This document shows positions 16,076-24,501 of a stretch of DNA of 64,000 nucleotides, piece after piece. Under the pieces are notes generated by a model that was not told the DNA's origin, did no database searches, and saw only the letters and a program-made list of their open reading frames with translations. The stretch covers positions 496,001 through 560,000 of the forward strand of contig CBDDKM010000010.1 in NCBI GenBank assembly GCA_965230225.1. The letters are read 5' to 3'. The DNA is from CALSMU01 sp965230225 (GTDB lineage: Bacteria > Bacteroidota > Bacteroidia > Flavobacteriales_D > Parvicellaceae). Each line of letters starts with the position of its first letter. Within the stretch, counting starts at the first letter, position 1. Both the position numbers and the translations under genes were made by a program.

Positions 16076-17359
16076 ATGAAATTTTCAATTAAATCGATGA
16101 TGGTACTAGCCATTGCATCACTTACCCTTTCCGGATGCAAAGACAAAACGCTAAAGACCTTTACCGCTAATGTTCCTGAATATACTTCATTAGAAGAATG
16201 GAGAAATACAACTTTTGAATTAACTACTCCAAGAGAGCTTACCAGGCCTGGAAAGATTTATGTTAAAGATAGCTACCTGTTCGTAAATGAATACTTACAC
16301 GGCGTACATATATTTGACAACTCCAACCCCTCTAACCCTGTAAATATTGGTTTCCTGGAAGTACTTGCCAACGCGGAAATGGCCATTAAAAACAACATCC
16401 TTTACCTGGATAGTTATTACGACCTACTTTCGTTCGACATTTCCAACCCGGCTAGTCCTCAATTGGTAGATCGAGACGAAGATGTTTTTGTGTTTGATAA
16501 GTACCATGAGTTTAGTAGCTACAACTTGCAATACCCTATGACGGACATCAATCCTGAAAAAGGTGTTATTACCGGATGGACGGTTGAAGAAGTGACCACC
16601 GAAGTTAATTCAGGAGGATACTTCTGTGGTACTCCGAATATCAACTTTTCAATGGACGCGGGTATTGCGGAATCTTCATCTTCGTTTTCTAGTGGACCTG
16701 GAATAGGTGGGTCAACTGCAAGATTCACCATTTACAATGACTACTTATATACACTTGGAGACTGGAACTTGAAAACCTACGATATTTCCAAAACGGAAAA
16801 CCCGGAATACGTTAGTGAAATTTTTACTCAAAGAGCAAACGAGACTTTATTCCCGGCAGAAAATCATTTATTTATTGGTACTACTACTGGAATGTTGATC
16901 TATTCATTAGCTTCTCCTTCTACTCCTGAATTTGTTTCTAATTACGATCATATTAACTCCTGTGATCCTGTAGTAGTACAAGGAAGCACAGCTTATGTTA
17001 CCTTATCTACTGGTAGAACTTGTTGGGGAAACGTGAACCAATTAGATGTAATCGATATATCCAACTTAAGTTCTCCAAGCTTAATCAGCTCTTTCGAAAT
17101 GACAAATCCTAAAGGATTAGGAGTAGACAATAACTTACTGTTTCTATGCGATGGAAATGATGGATTAAAAGTGTTTGATAAAACTGATCCACTTACAATT
17201 GATCAGAACACCATAGCTGAGTTTCCATTTATCAACACGAATGATGTGATTCCAAATGATGGAACTTTGATCATGACCGGAAATGATGGAATTTACCAGT
17301 ACGATTATTCTGATCCTTCTAATGTAACCCAAATAAGCATTATTCCAATTAACCAATAA
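16076..17359 (+). CDS. LVIVD-repeat lipoprotein
   Basis: This 427-residue protein has a lipoprotein signal (lipobox LSGC, Cys21). The mature part is built of LVIVD-type beta-propeller repeats: repeated blocks of the form YLFVNEYLHGVHIFDNSNP, LLSFDISNPASPQLV and LDVIDISNLSSPSLI. Such proteins usually sit on the cell surface or periplasmic face; their ligands are unknown. It follows a putative ECF promoter and precedes a small outer membrane barrel by 11 nt, so these two form an operon. Membership in the sigma regulon is an inference from the promoter. Confidence 0.88.
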   Translation: MKFSIKSMMVLAIASLTLSGCKDKTLKTFTANVPEYTSLEEWRNTTFELTTPRELTRPGKIYVKDSYLFVNEYLHGVHIFDNSNPSNPVNIGFLEVLANAEMAIKNNILYLDSYYDLLSFDISNPASPQLVDRDEDVFVFDKYHEFSSYNLQYPMTDINPEKGVITGWTVEEVTTEVNSGGYFCGTPNINFSMDAGIAESSSSFSSGPGIGGSTARFTIYNDYLYTLGDWNLKTYDISKTENPEYVSEIFTQRANETLFPAENHLFIGTTTGMLIYSLASPSTPEFVSNYDHINSCDPVVVQGSTAYVTLSTGRTCWGNVNQLDVIDISNLSSPSLISSFEMTNPKGLGVDNNLLFLCDGNDGLKVFDKTDPLTIDQNTIAEFPFINTNDVIPNDGTLIMTGNDGIYQYDYSDPSNVTQISIIPINQ

Positions 17360-17370
17360 ATCTAGAAACC

Positions 17371-18138
17371 ATGAAATTTAAACTATTGCTAATTTGCATT
17401 TTCACTGTTCTGCTTACTGGGATACATGCTCAATCTAACGACTACATTCAACTTAAGGATGGCTCCATTATTAAGGGGGAAATCATTGAGGTGATCACGG
17501 ATCAGCACATCAAAATTAAAACCGTTGAAGGTAATGTTCTCAAGTATGCTTTATCTGATGTAAAGAAGTCAAAAATTAAAGGGGTGGGGAATGTTTCTTC
17601 AGTAAAATTAAAGAGCAAAGGGTATTATAATTATACCAACATTGGTTTACTAATGGGACGTAATAATTACTCTAATGCTTCTGTAAATTTTCAAATGGTC
17701 AATGGATTTCAATTTAAAAACAAGTACCAAATTGGAATAGGGACCGGAATTAATCAATTTGATGGTTCTCCATTACTTCCTGTTTATCTAGACGCCAGAT
17801 ACTTGTTTAGGGATACTGAGGTAACTCCGTTTGTGGAATTACTGGGAGGTTATTCTTTTAATCTTGGAGGAGAAACCAACTACTACCCAATGTACTCCTC
17901 TTACTACGCTCCAGCACCGGTAAATGGTGGGGGAATTACGAGTGGACTTCAATTTGGTGTAAGAAACTATGTAAAAGAGAATTTTGGATTTACAATTAGC
18001 GGTGGATACCTATTCCAAAGAACCAATCGTTCTTATATGGATACCTGGTGGAATGGTGCAGAATACGTCTACAACGAAGTACTGGAAAGAAAGTACCATC
18101 ACCGTTTCGAAATTAAGCTGGGGATTCTATTTAATTAA
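17371..18138 (+). CDS. Outer membrane beta-barrel protein with N-terminal small beta domain
   Basis: This 255-residue protein has a signal peptide (1-21, ending IHAQ). A short domain (about 25-72, YIQLKDGSIIKGEIIEVITD) is typical of small SH3-like beta modules found before Bacteroidota barrels. From about residue 85 an alternating hydrophobic pattern gives amphipathic strands and a final strand (RFEIKLGILFN). The function is unknown. It begins 11 nt after the LVIVD lipoprotein, and a hairpin terminator follows it, so it closes that operon. Confidence 0.82.
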   Translation: MKFKLLLICIFTVLLTGIHAQSNDYIQLKDGSIIKGEIIEVITDQHIKIKTVEGNVLKYALSDVKKSKIKGVGNVSSVKLKSKGYYNYTNIGLLMGRNNYSNASVNFQMVNGFQFKNKYQIGIGTGINQFDGSPLLPVYLDARYLFRDTEVTPFVELLGGYSFNLGGETNYYPMYSSYYAPAPVNGGGITSGLQFGVRNYVKENFGFTISGGYLFQRTNRSYMDTWWNGAEYVYNEVLERKYHHRFEIKLGILFN

Positions 18139-18158
18139 GAGTTGTTGGAAAAATTTTA

Positions 18159-18190
18159 AAATCCGAAGGCATATTGCTTTCGGATTTTTT
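18159..18190 (+). terminator. Terminator after the outer membrane barrel gene
   Basis: A 12-bp stem with one G-T pair (AAATCCGAAGGC, 18159-18170, with GCTTTCGGATTT, 18176-18187) has a 5-nt loop (ATATT) and runs into TTTTTT. It ends 13 nt before the lolD start, so lolD is not cotranscribed unless read through. Confidence 0.9.
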
Positions 18191-18203
18191 ACTTTTAGGC
18201 TGG

Positions 18204-18854
18204 ATGATTGAAACGAAGAACATAAAAAAGGCCTACGGAGAGCTGAACGTACTAAAAGGAGTTAACCTAAAAATAGGAAAGGGAGAAATCGTTTCCATAG
18301 TCGGTGCTTCTGGTGCTGGTAAAACTACTCTTCTGCAAATTCTGGGAACATTGGATCATGCCGACTCAGGAGATATTTCATTTGATGGTACATCTATTTC
18401 CGGAATGAGTAAAGAATCATTAGCTGCCTTTAGAAACAAGAACATTGGTTTTGTATTTCAATTTCATCACTTACTACCCGAGTTTACTGCTTTAGAAAAC
18501 GTATGTCTACCTGGTTATATCGGAAAAAGAAACAAATCTGAAGTTGAAAAACGAGCTCATGAACTATTAGATCAATTGGGGTTAGCAGAACGTAAAGATC
18601 ATAAACCCAGCCAACTTTCCGGAGGAGAGCAACAAAGAGTAAGTGTTGCCAGAGCTTTAATCAATGAACCACAACTAATATTAGCTGATGAGCCTAGCGG
18701 GAATCTGGACTCCAAAACAGCTAATGAACTTCACCAACTCTTTTTTGATTTAAGAGATCAATTCAACCAATCTTTTGTAATTGTAACTCACAACGAAGAA
18801 TTGGCTAACATGGCGGATCGATCGTTGGTTATGAAAGATGGAGTAATTCAATAA
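18204..18854 (+). CDS. lolD: Lipoprotein-releasing ABC transporter ATPase LolD
   Basis: This 216-residue ABC ATPase has Walker A GASGAGKTT, signature LSGGEQQR, Walker B LILADEP and a final H-loop (VIVTHNEE). FQFHHLLPEFTALENV is characteristic of LolD, which powers release of outer-membrane lipoproteins from the inner membrane together with LolC/E. ATG at 18204 is chosen over an upstream in-frame codon at 18174 because MIETKNIKKAYG is the normal family start and the upstream stretch overlaps the preceding terminator. The permease partner is not adjacent. FtsE/MacB-type ATPases are close relatives, but LolD fits best. Confidence 0.9.
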   Translation: MIETKNIKKAYGELNVLKGVNLKIGKGEIVSIVGASGAGKTTLLQILGTLDHADSGDISFDGTSISGMSKESLAAFRNKNIGFVFQFHHLLPEFTALENVCLPGYIGKRNKSEVEKRAHELLDQLGLAERKDHKPSQLSGGEQQRVSVARALINEPQLILADEPSGNLDSKTANELHQLFFDLRDQFNQSFVIVTHNEELANMADRSLVMKDGVIQ

Positions 18855-18856
18855 AA

Positions 18857-18886
18857 AAAACCATTCATCTTTCGATAAATGGTTTT
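18857..18886. terminator. Bidirectional terminator between lolD and the PorP/SprF gene
   Basis: AAAACCATT (18857-18865) pairs with AATGGTTTT (18878-18886) around a 12-nt loop, with an A run before and T residues after. It lies between two convergent genes and can serve both. Confidence 0.75.
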
Positions 18887-18931
18887 CTCCGTTCAAGCAA
18901 GGAAGAATAAGTATCTCCTTATATAATCTAT

Positions 18932-19918
18932 TTAGAAAGAAGGACAGCTAATTGTTCTAAACTGCTTCTTCTTCGGTTTACAATCAAAATTGAATCCCAT
19001 GGATACTTCGTGTGATCCTCCTGATGCAACTCCTAATTTAGAAACTGTAACATCGTAAGAGTATCCTACTTTGAAGTAATCTGATTCTAATCCCATGGAT
19101 ACAATAAATGCATCTTTATTTCTGTACCAAACACCTCCAGTAAGTGGTCCTTTTCTAACGTAAAGTCCCATGTTTAACTGTTGGAATTCTGCTTGTTTTC
19201 TGTACAATAAGTTTGGAGAGATCCATGAATCAGATTTCATGTATCTACCTGCTCCACCATCAAGAGGAATAACAGCTCCTGTATGGAAAGTTAATTTCAT
19301 TGGTAATCCTGGAGCATTCTGGTCTCTAAGCAAAGATTCGTTTGGTTCTGTTAAGTGGTGCGCAGCAAAACCGATGAAAAATTGTTCTGAGTAACCAATA
19401 ATCCCTGCAGAAAAATCTACATTACTGGCAGTTCCCCCTCGAGGAGTATCATTTGTTTGGTAAACAAACCCCCTTCTCGGATCAATCATATCACCAAAGG
19501 TTAACTTATTCCAATCTAATGATTTTTGAAAATAAGTTGCCTCAGCTCCAAAATTGATGGAGAACTTTCTTGTAATGGATTGATTATAGGCATAAATAGC
19601 ACTAATTCTTGTTGTCTTCAGTGTTTGTGCAGCGTTATCCGTTAACACGATTAACCCTAATCCACCATATAAAGACTCTACTTTTTGATCGTACGAGGCT
19701 GACATGGTGACAAAGTTTCCCGAAATATTTGGCCATTCATTTCTGTAATTCAATGCCACTCTAGGACATCTTCTAGAACCCGCAAATGCAGGGTTCAAGT
19801 ATAGCGGATTGGCATAAAACTGAGTGAATTCCGGATCTTGTCCGTAAGCTTCATTCTGAGTAAAACCAAACACTATTATAAATAAGGCGGAAATTGATAT
19901 TTTACTAATTCTTTTCAT
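18932..19918 (-). CDS. PorP/SprF family type IX secretion membrane protein
   Basis: This 328-residue protein has a signal peptide (about 1-27, ending AYGQ), then the PorP/SprF opening DPEFTQFYANPLYLNPAFAG, followed by barrel strands such as ASYDQKVESLYGGLGLIVL. Family members sit in the outer membrane; PorP is a T9SS component, and SprF-type paralogues are paired with particular type B cargo. Here it follows, by 11 nt, a gene whose C-terminal half is itself PorP/SprF-like. It lies in an operon headed by an ECF sigma factor rather than beside a cargo gene, which is unusual. Confidence 0.94.
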   Translation of the reverse strand: MKRISKISISALFIIVFGFTQNEAYGQDPEFTQFYANPLYLNPAFAGSRRCPRVALNYRNEWPNISGNFVTMSASYDQKVESLYGGLGLIVLTDNAAQTLKTTRISAIYAYNQSITRKFSINFGAEATYFQKSLDWNKLTFGDMIDPRRGFVYQTNDTPRGGTASNVDFSAGIIGYSEQFFIGFAAHHLTEPNESLLRDQNAPGLPMKLTFHTGAVIPLDGGAGRYMKSDSWISPNLLYRKQAEFQQLNMGLYVRKGPLTGGVWYRNKDAFIVSMGLESDYFKVGYSYDVTVSKLGVASGGSHEVSMGFNFDCKPKKKQFRTISCPSF

Positions 19919-19929
19919 TTCCTTGTATT

Positions 19930-21873
19930 TTAATACCTACTCCAATTTGGATTATTACTTCCAATTATAATTCGTAATGATAATTCATGCGATCCATAGA
20001 AACTATGAGATAAAGCAGATTTTGAATGATCATATCCGTACATTACTCTCCAGTAATTTTTTTGTACTCCAATTAGTCCTTTACCGGAAATTCCATTAAG
20101 TGCACTAACTCCTGCTCCGGTTACTAACCACTTGTGTCTTAAAGTAACTCCTCCCCAAATTTCCTGCAAATCACCTTTCTTACAATACATAATTTGTGGC
20201 GAAACTACGGTATTTGAGAATATTGTCCTCCTAAAATCGGTACCAATTTGAGCTTTTAGCTCAACAGGTACTCTTTCACCGACAGGATTAGCTTCATTAA
20301 CGACAAAATCATTTGTCTTAAGTAAATTACCTACTTGAACTCCTCCATAGATGTACTTTCCATCGTACCAGGCAGATAATCCTAAATTATGTTGAGTCTT
20401 ATTAGTAACTTCAGGAGTATATCCATCTGCGAAAGTTTGCTCTACTCTACCTCTTTCCAATTCTATTGGGGTATCATATTGCATTTTCGATAAATCCATT
20501 GATCGATTCTCCAGCGTATATTTAACTCCTAATGCAAAAGAAGATTCTTTATCTAACTCAAATCGTTGAGCATAAACCATTCCAAATGTATTGTTCTTAT
20601 ACATCCCATCTTCAAAATTATTTGAAGCTGCAAAAACTCCAACTCCTCCTTTAAGAGCTCCAATGTACTGATCGTACGAAACAGTTGCTCTGGTAAATAG
20701 TTGGTCCTGATTAGTATTTTGAAGTCGATAAGAAGTTTTCAATCTTGGAAGCCCTACACCACCTGTTAAAGCAGCATTTTCAAAAATTGGCTCGTGATTT
20801 ACTTTTGCAAAAAGTGGATCGTGCACGTTAGAGAACCCTAGCTCTTCTAACTTATACTTAGAAGGTTTTCTTTGAACTTTACTACCAGAGTTTTTCCCCT
20901 TCTTCTTATAATCTCTGTTCTGGATAATTTCCATGAAACCTTCATCGTTTGGATCATTTTTAATTACCAATGGATCCTCAACAGGTTTATCCTTTATTTT
21001 TCTTTTGATTCCTTTACCAGCAACCGTTCTAAAATCAAGGAATTTATAATTATCCTTTCCGTATTTATCTTTTCTATAGTTTTCATTCACCTCCAACTCT
21101 TCTACAGAAACTGTAGGAGCATAGTAAGCTGGTCTCGATGAAAGAGAAACAATTTCTTTTTCCCAATTGTCTTTTCTAAAATTAGATTCAATATCTTCTT
21201 GTGGATCAATAGCTGCCATCAAGTTAGATTGATTTGCTCCACTTTGATTTGCTCCGGTTTGATTTGCTGAAGCATTGAACTGATTGAAAATACTGTTTCC
21301 GTTGCTGTTTCCACTATTCCCTCCAACCGAAGCTGAAGTTTGATTGGCACTTCCTGAATAATTTGTTCCCGAAACGTGATTAGAAACACTATTTGATACA
21401 GACACATCAGAAGCAGGCACATCAGAATCTGAAGCTAATACAACGTTCGTTGTGGTTTCTCCCTCAGTAAATTCAGATGGACCAGAAACAATTAAAGAAG
21501 AATCATCCTGAGATGCCTCTTCCACAACAGCTAGCTCTTCAACTGGAAGATTATCAGAATTTGCAACTGATAAATATCCGAGGGCTCCCCCTGTAATAAG
21601 TGTAATGATGGCAGCAGCATAACGCCAGTTAATTCTGGCAATGATTCCTGTTTCCACCATCAATGCTGTAGCTCCGGCATAAGCGGGTACACGGTTACTT
21701 TTATTGCGATCTTCGATGGATGTTTGATATGACTTTTGCCAATTATCAAACTCCTCTTGATACGCAGGATTCTTGCGAACAAAATTCTCCAACTCCACTT
21801 TTTCGTGAGTCGTCAAATTTCCTTCGAAGTAATCGAACAACCATTTTTCAAGATTATTTCCTCTTATGATCAT
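19930..21873 (-). CDS. Dual-membrane anti-sigma-like protein fused to a PorP/SprF-type barrel
   Basis: This 647-residue protein has three parts. Residues 1-80 are cytoplasmic in type, with an anti-sigma-like start (LEKWLFDYFEGNLTTHEKVE). About 83-103 is a single inner-membrane helix (WRYAAAIITLITGGALGYL). About 104-360 is a Ser/Asn/acidic linker with NQSGANQS-type repeats, then a Lys-rich stretch. Residues about 365-647 align by eye with the neighbouring PorP/SprF protein: DPLF, PIFENAALTG, VSYDQYIGALKGGVGVF. It has no signal peptide. Its ATG overlaps the sigma stop codon (ATGA), giving tight translational coupling. The architecture matches Dma-type trans-envelope anti-sigma factors, but with a T9SS-type barrel. 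Sensing of T9SS state is inference. Confidence 0.85.
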   Translation of the reverse strand: MIIRGNNLEKWLFDYFEGNLTTHEKVELENFVRKNPAYQEEFDNWQKSYQTSIEDRNKSNRVPAYAGATALMVETGIIARINWRYAAAIITLITGGALGYLSVANSDNLPVEELAVVEEASQDDSSLIVSGPSEFTEGETTTNVVLASDSDVPASDVSVSNSVSNHVSGTNYSGSANQTSASVGGNSGNSNGNSIFNQFNASANQTGANQSGANQSNLMAAIDPQEDIESNFRKDNWEKEIVSLSSRPAYYAPTVSVEELEVNENYRKDKYGKDNYKFLDFRTVAGKGIKRKIKDKPVEDPLVIKNDPNDEGFMEIIQNRDYKKKGKNSGSKVQRKPSKYKLEELGFSNVHDPLFAKVNHEPIFENAALTGGVGLPRLKTSYRLQNTNQDQLFTRATVSYDQYIGALKGGVGVFAASNNFEDGMYKNNTFGMVYAQRFELDKESSFALGVKYTLENRSMDLSKMQYDTPIELERGRVEQTFADGYTPEVTNKTQHNLGLSAWYDGKYIYGGVQVGNLLKTNDFVVNEANPVGERVPVELKAQIGTDFRRTIFSNTVVSPQIMYCKKGDLQEIWGGVTLRHKWLVTGAGVSALNGISGKGLIGVQKNYWRVMYGYDHSKSALSHSFYGSHELSLRIIIGSNNPNWSRY

Positions 21874-22355
21874 GCCACTAATACCGTTAAGTCTTTCAGT
21901 TGGTTTTTAACCTTCTGACGAGCTCGGAAGAGGTATACTTTTACCTGTGATTCCTTAAGCCCTAAAATTTCTCCAATTTCAAAATAATTATACCCTTCTA
22001 AGTCTCTCAAAAGAATTATTGACTTTTGCACTTCTGGTAATTTGTTCAGTGCTTTTTCAATTAACTCTTTTAATTCATACTGTTGATTAGTTGAACTAGG
22101 TTCGTTGTAAGTGACATCCTCAAGGCTAACTGGCTTCTTTTTCTTTGTATGATTAACCAACAGGTTATGCATACAAGTGAACAACCAGGACTTAGCCTTC
22201 GCATTGTCAACTTTTTTTCTGTGCTGCCACAATTTCGCGTAAACGTCCTGAACAAGATCATTCGAATCTTGCTCATTTCTAGACCACTTCAAAGCATATC
22301 TAAATAATCTGCCTGAATAGTCTTTTACAGCGTTATTGTATTCCTTACGAGTCAA
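21870..22355 (-). CDS. ECF-family RNA polymerase sigma factor (second copy)
   Basis: This 161-residue protein has sigma region 2 (RNEQDSNDLVQDVYAKLWQH, about 26-45) and region 4 (GYNYFEIGEILGLKESQVKV, about 121-140). It is typical of ECF factors in size and layout. It is the first gene of a minus-strand operon with the PorP-barrel anti-sigma fusion and PorP/SprF. Its sequence differs from the first sigma factor in this window, so they are separate paralogues. In Porphyromonas the T9SS genes are known to be controlled by an ECF factor (SigP) with PorXY; orthology to SigP cannot be judged here. Confidence 0.93.
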   Translation of the reverse strand: MTRKEYNNAVKDYSGRLFRYALKWSRNEQDSNDLVQDVYAKLWQHRKKVDNAKAKSWLFTCMHNLLVNHTKKKKPVSLEDVTYNEPSSTNQQYELKELIEKALNKLPEVQKSIILLRDLEGYNYFEIGEILGLKESQVKVYLFRARQKVKNQLKDLTVLVA

Positions 22356-22401
22356 ATTACAGCTTTTTAAAACCTATTTCACTTACCAACATTTTCCCTT
22401 C

Positions 22402-22440
22402 CTATTAGGTGTAACAACTAGGGTACGGCAAAAGTTACAG
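22402..22440 (-). promoter_or_regulatory. Candidate promoter/operator of the second sigma operon
   Basis: On the minus strand TGTAACTTTTGCC (22439-22427) is followed about 15 nt after GTAAC by GTTGTTACACC and then TAATAG. TGTAAC and GTTACA form an inverted repeat with an 18-nt spacer (22410-22415 and 22434-22439). It lies about 50-85 nt before the sigma start codon. The layout resembles ECF promoters and the elements before the two type B cargo units. The whole gap 22356-22642 contains nothing else apart from the acyl-CoA synthetase promoter. Confidence 0.4.
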
Positions 22441-22561
22441 GTGAAAAATATTTTTTTTCAATATTATACAAATTTACAACTTTTTCTTCAGTGGTGCCTA
22501 TACGTAACAATATTAATTAGGTTCTAAAAAAATGATATTCCATAGCGTTTATCTAATTAAA

Positions 22562-22593
22562 TTGTATTTTTAACTAAATGATTCCTACATTTG
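22562..22593 (+). promoter_or_regulatory. Housekeeping promoter of the acyl-CoA synthetase gene
   Basis: TTG at 22562-22564 and TACATTTG at 22586-22593 are separated by 21 nt. This fits the Bacteroidota pattern TTG/TTTG-N19-21-TAnnTTTG. Expected transcription start is near 22600, giving a leader of about 40 nt. Confidence 0.65.
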
Positions 22594-22642
22594 TCTACAG
22601 AATAATTATTATGCATGCATAACAAATCATTAATTTTAACGA

Positions 22643-24397
22643 ATGGAAAACGTAACCAGATTATTTGATATTCCCCGATATCAGTTAAATAATTTCCCAC
22701 AGAAAGTTTGCCTTGCCGGTAAAGAAAACGGAAAATGGCGTACATACTCTACAGAAGAGTATCTGGAACAAGCCATGTTGGCAAGTAAAGGGCTATTGAA
22801 ACTGGGAATTAAGCCTGGAGATAAAATCGCACTAATATCAAACAATCGTCCGGAATGGAACATTATGGATATTGGGATACTACAAGTTGGAGCTATCGAT
22901 GTTCCGGTATACCCTACCATTTCGGAAGAAGATTACAAATTTATTTTCAACGATGCAGAAGTTAAACTTTGTATCGTTTCGGATGAAGAACTTTACCAAA
23001 AGGTGAGTAACATTATTGATGATGTACCATCACTTCAAAAGATTTACACGTTTAATGATGTTTCGGGAGCGGCAAAATGGACTGAGATTACAGATGCCGG
23101 AAAAGATGGAAATGACGAAGAGGTTGAGAAATTAATGGCAGACATTAAAGAAGAAGACCTTGCAACTTTAATATATACTTCTGGTACCACCGGAAGACCT
23201 AAGGGTGTGATGCTTAATCATCGTAACCTTGTTCAAAATGCGGTTGGAAGTCGTCCAAGACTCCCAGTAGATCAAGAAGCTGTTGGGTTAAGCTTCCTTC
23301 CTATTTGTCATGTTTACGAAAGAATGATTACTTACCTGTATCAATTATCGGGTGTATCACTATACTATGCAGAATCATTAGATACCCTGGTAGACAACAT
23401 TACAGAAATTAAACCTCATGTATTTACAGCAGTTCCAAGATTACTGGAAAAAGTATACGATGGAGTTATTACTAAAGGTACTGCCGGTGGAGGAATCAAA
23501 GCATCCATATTTAAATGGGCTATTGGACTTACTGACACCTATGAATACGGTAAACATCCTAGTTTCCAAAGAAAAATAGCCGACAAGCTGGTTTATTCTA
23601 AAATTAGAGAAAAACTTGGCGAAAGAATTAGAGCAGTTGCTTCTGGTGCCGCGGCACTACAACCCCGACTTGCAAGATTCTATCATGCCATTGGAGTTCC
23701 TGTATTTGAAGGATATGGATTAACGGAAACTTCACCTGTGATTTCAGTAAACGCTTATACTTCTGGGGTACAATTTGGAAGTGTTGGTAAGAAACTGGAA
23801 AATGTAGAAGTTAAAATTGCTGAAGATGGAGAAATCCTAACTAAAGGGCCATGCCTAATGATGGGATACTATAAAAGACAAGATTTAACAGATGATGTAA
23901 TTGATAGTGAAGGGTGGTTCCACACTGGAGATATCGGTACATTGGACAACGAAGGATATTTAAAAATCACAGATCGTAAAAAAGAGATTTTCAAAACTTC
24001 GGGAGGGAAATATATTGCTCCACAGGTAATGGAAAACAAATTCAAAGAATCGAGGTTCATTGAACAGATTATGGTTATTGGTGAAGGACAAAAAATGCCA
24101 GCTGCATTTATTGTACCTGCATTCGATTATGTTAGAACCTGGGCCAAAGAAAATGGAATTCAATTAGATGACAACAACGAATCATTGATTAAAAATGATA
24201 AAGTAATTGCTCAAATCCAATCTGAAGTTGAGACCTATAACCAACATTTTGGAAATTGGGAAATGATCAAGAAATTTGAGCTAATCTCGCACGAATTTTC
24301 AGTAGAAACAGGAGAATTAACTCCTACTCTTAAGTTTAAGCGTAAGATCATCATGGAGAAATTCAAAGATCTATTTGAAAAAATCTATAATGATTAG
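22643..24397 (+). CDS. Long-chain acyl-CoA synthetase (AMP-forming)
   Basis: This 584-residue ANL-superfamily enzyme activates fatty acids to acyl-AMP and then acyl-CoA. It shows the phosphate-binding loop LIYTSGTTGRPKGVMLNHRN, the VFEGYGLTETSP motif, WFHTGDIG and the lysine-containing ITDRKKEIFKTSGGKYIAP. The overall match is to the long-chain (FAA1/FadD15-like) branch, which often has about 600 residues. It stands alone with its own promoter and a strong terminator. It could supply acyl-CoA for beta-oxidation or lipid synthesis; chain-length preference cannot be read from the sequence. Confidence 0.94.
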   Translation: MENVTRLFDIPRYQLNNFPQKVCLAGKENGKWRTYSTEEYLEQAMLASKGLLKLGIKPGDKIALISNNRPEWNIMDIGILQVGAIDVPVYPTISEEDYKFIFNDAEVKLCIVSDEELYQKVSNIIDDVPSLQKIYTFNDVSGAAKWTEITDAGKDGNDEEVEKLMADIKEEDLATLIYTSGTTGRPKGVMLNHRNLVQNAVGSRPRLPVDQEAVGLSFLPICHVYERMITYLYQLSGVSLYYAESLDTLVDNITEIKPHVFTAVPRLLEKVYDGVITKGTAGGGIKASIFKWAIGLTDTYEYGKHPSFQRKIADKLVYSKIREKLGERIRAVASGAAALQPRLARFYHAIGVPVFEGYGLTETSPVISVNAYTSGVQFGSVGKKLENVEVKIAEDGEILTKGPCLMMGYYKRQDLTDDVIDSEGWFHTGDIGTLDNEGYLKITDRKKEIFKTSGGKYIAPQVMENKFKESRFIEQIMVIGEGQKMPAAFIVPAFDYVRTWAKENGIQLDDNNESLIKNDKVIAQIQSEVETYNQHFGNWEMIKKFELISHEFSVETGELTPTLKFKRKIIMEKFKDLFEKIYND

Positions 24398-24422
24398 ATT
24401 AATATTGTTAACAAATAGAGTT

Positions 24423-24456
24423 AGCCCTTTCGTCATCAGCGAAAGGGCTTTTTTTA
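24423..24456 (+). terminator. Terminator after the acyl-CoA synthetase gene
   Basis: A perfect 10-bp stem (AGCCCTTTCG, 24423-24432, with CGAAAGGGCT, 24440-24449) has a 7-nt loop and a run of seven T residues. Confidence 0.93.
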
Positions 24457-24477
24457 TTTCTATAATAGCTTAAAAAC

Positions 24478-24485
24478 TATCTTTG
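24478..24485 (+). promoter_or_regulatory. -7 promoter box of the ABC-F gene
   Basis: TATCTTTG matches TAnnTTTG exactly and ends 16 nt before the ATG at 24502. No clear -33 element is visible in the preceding terminator tail. Confidence 0.5.
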
Positions 24486-24501
24486 CAGGAAGTCAGAGAG
24501 T

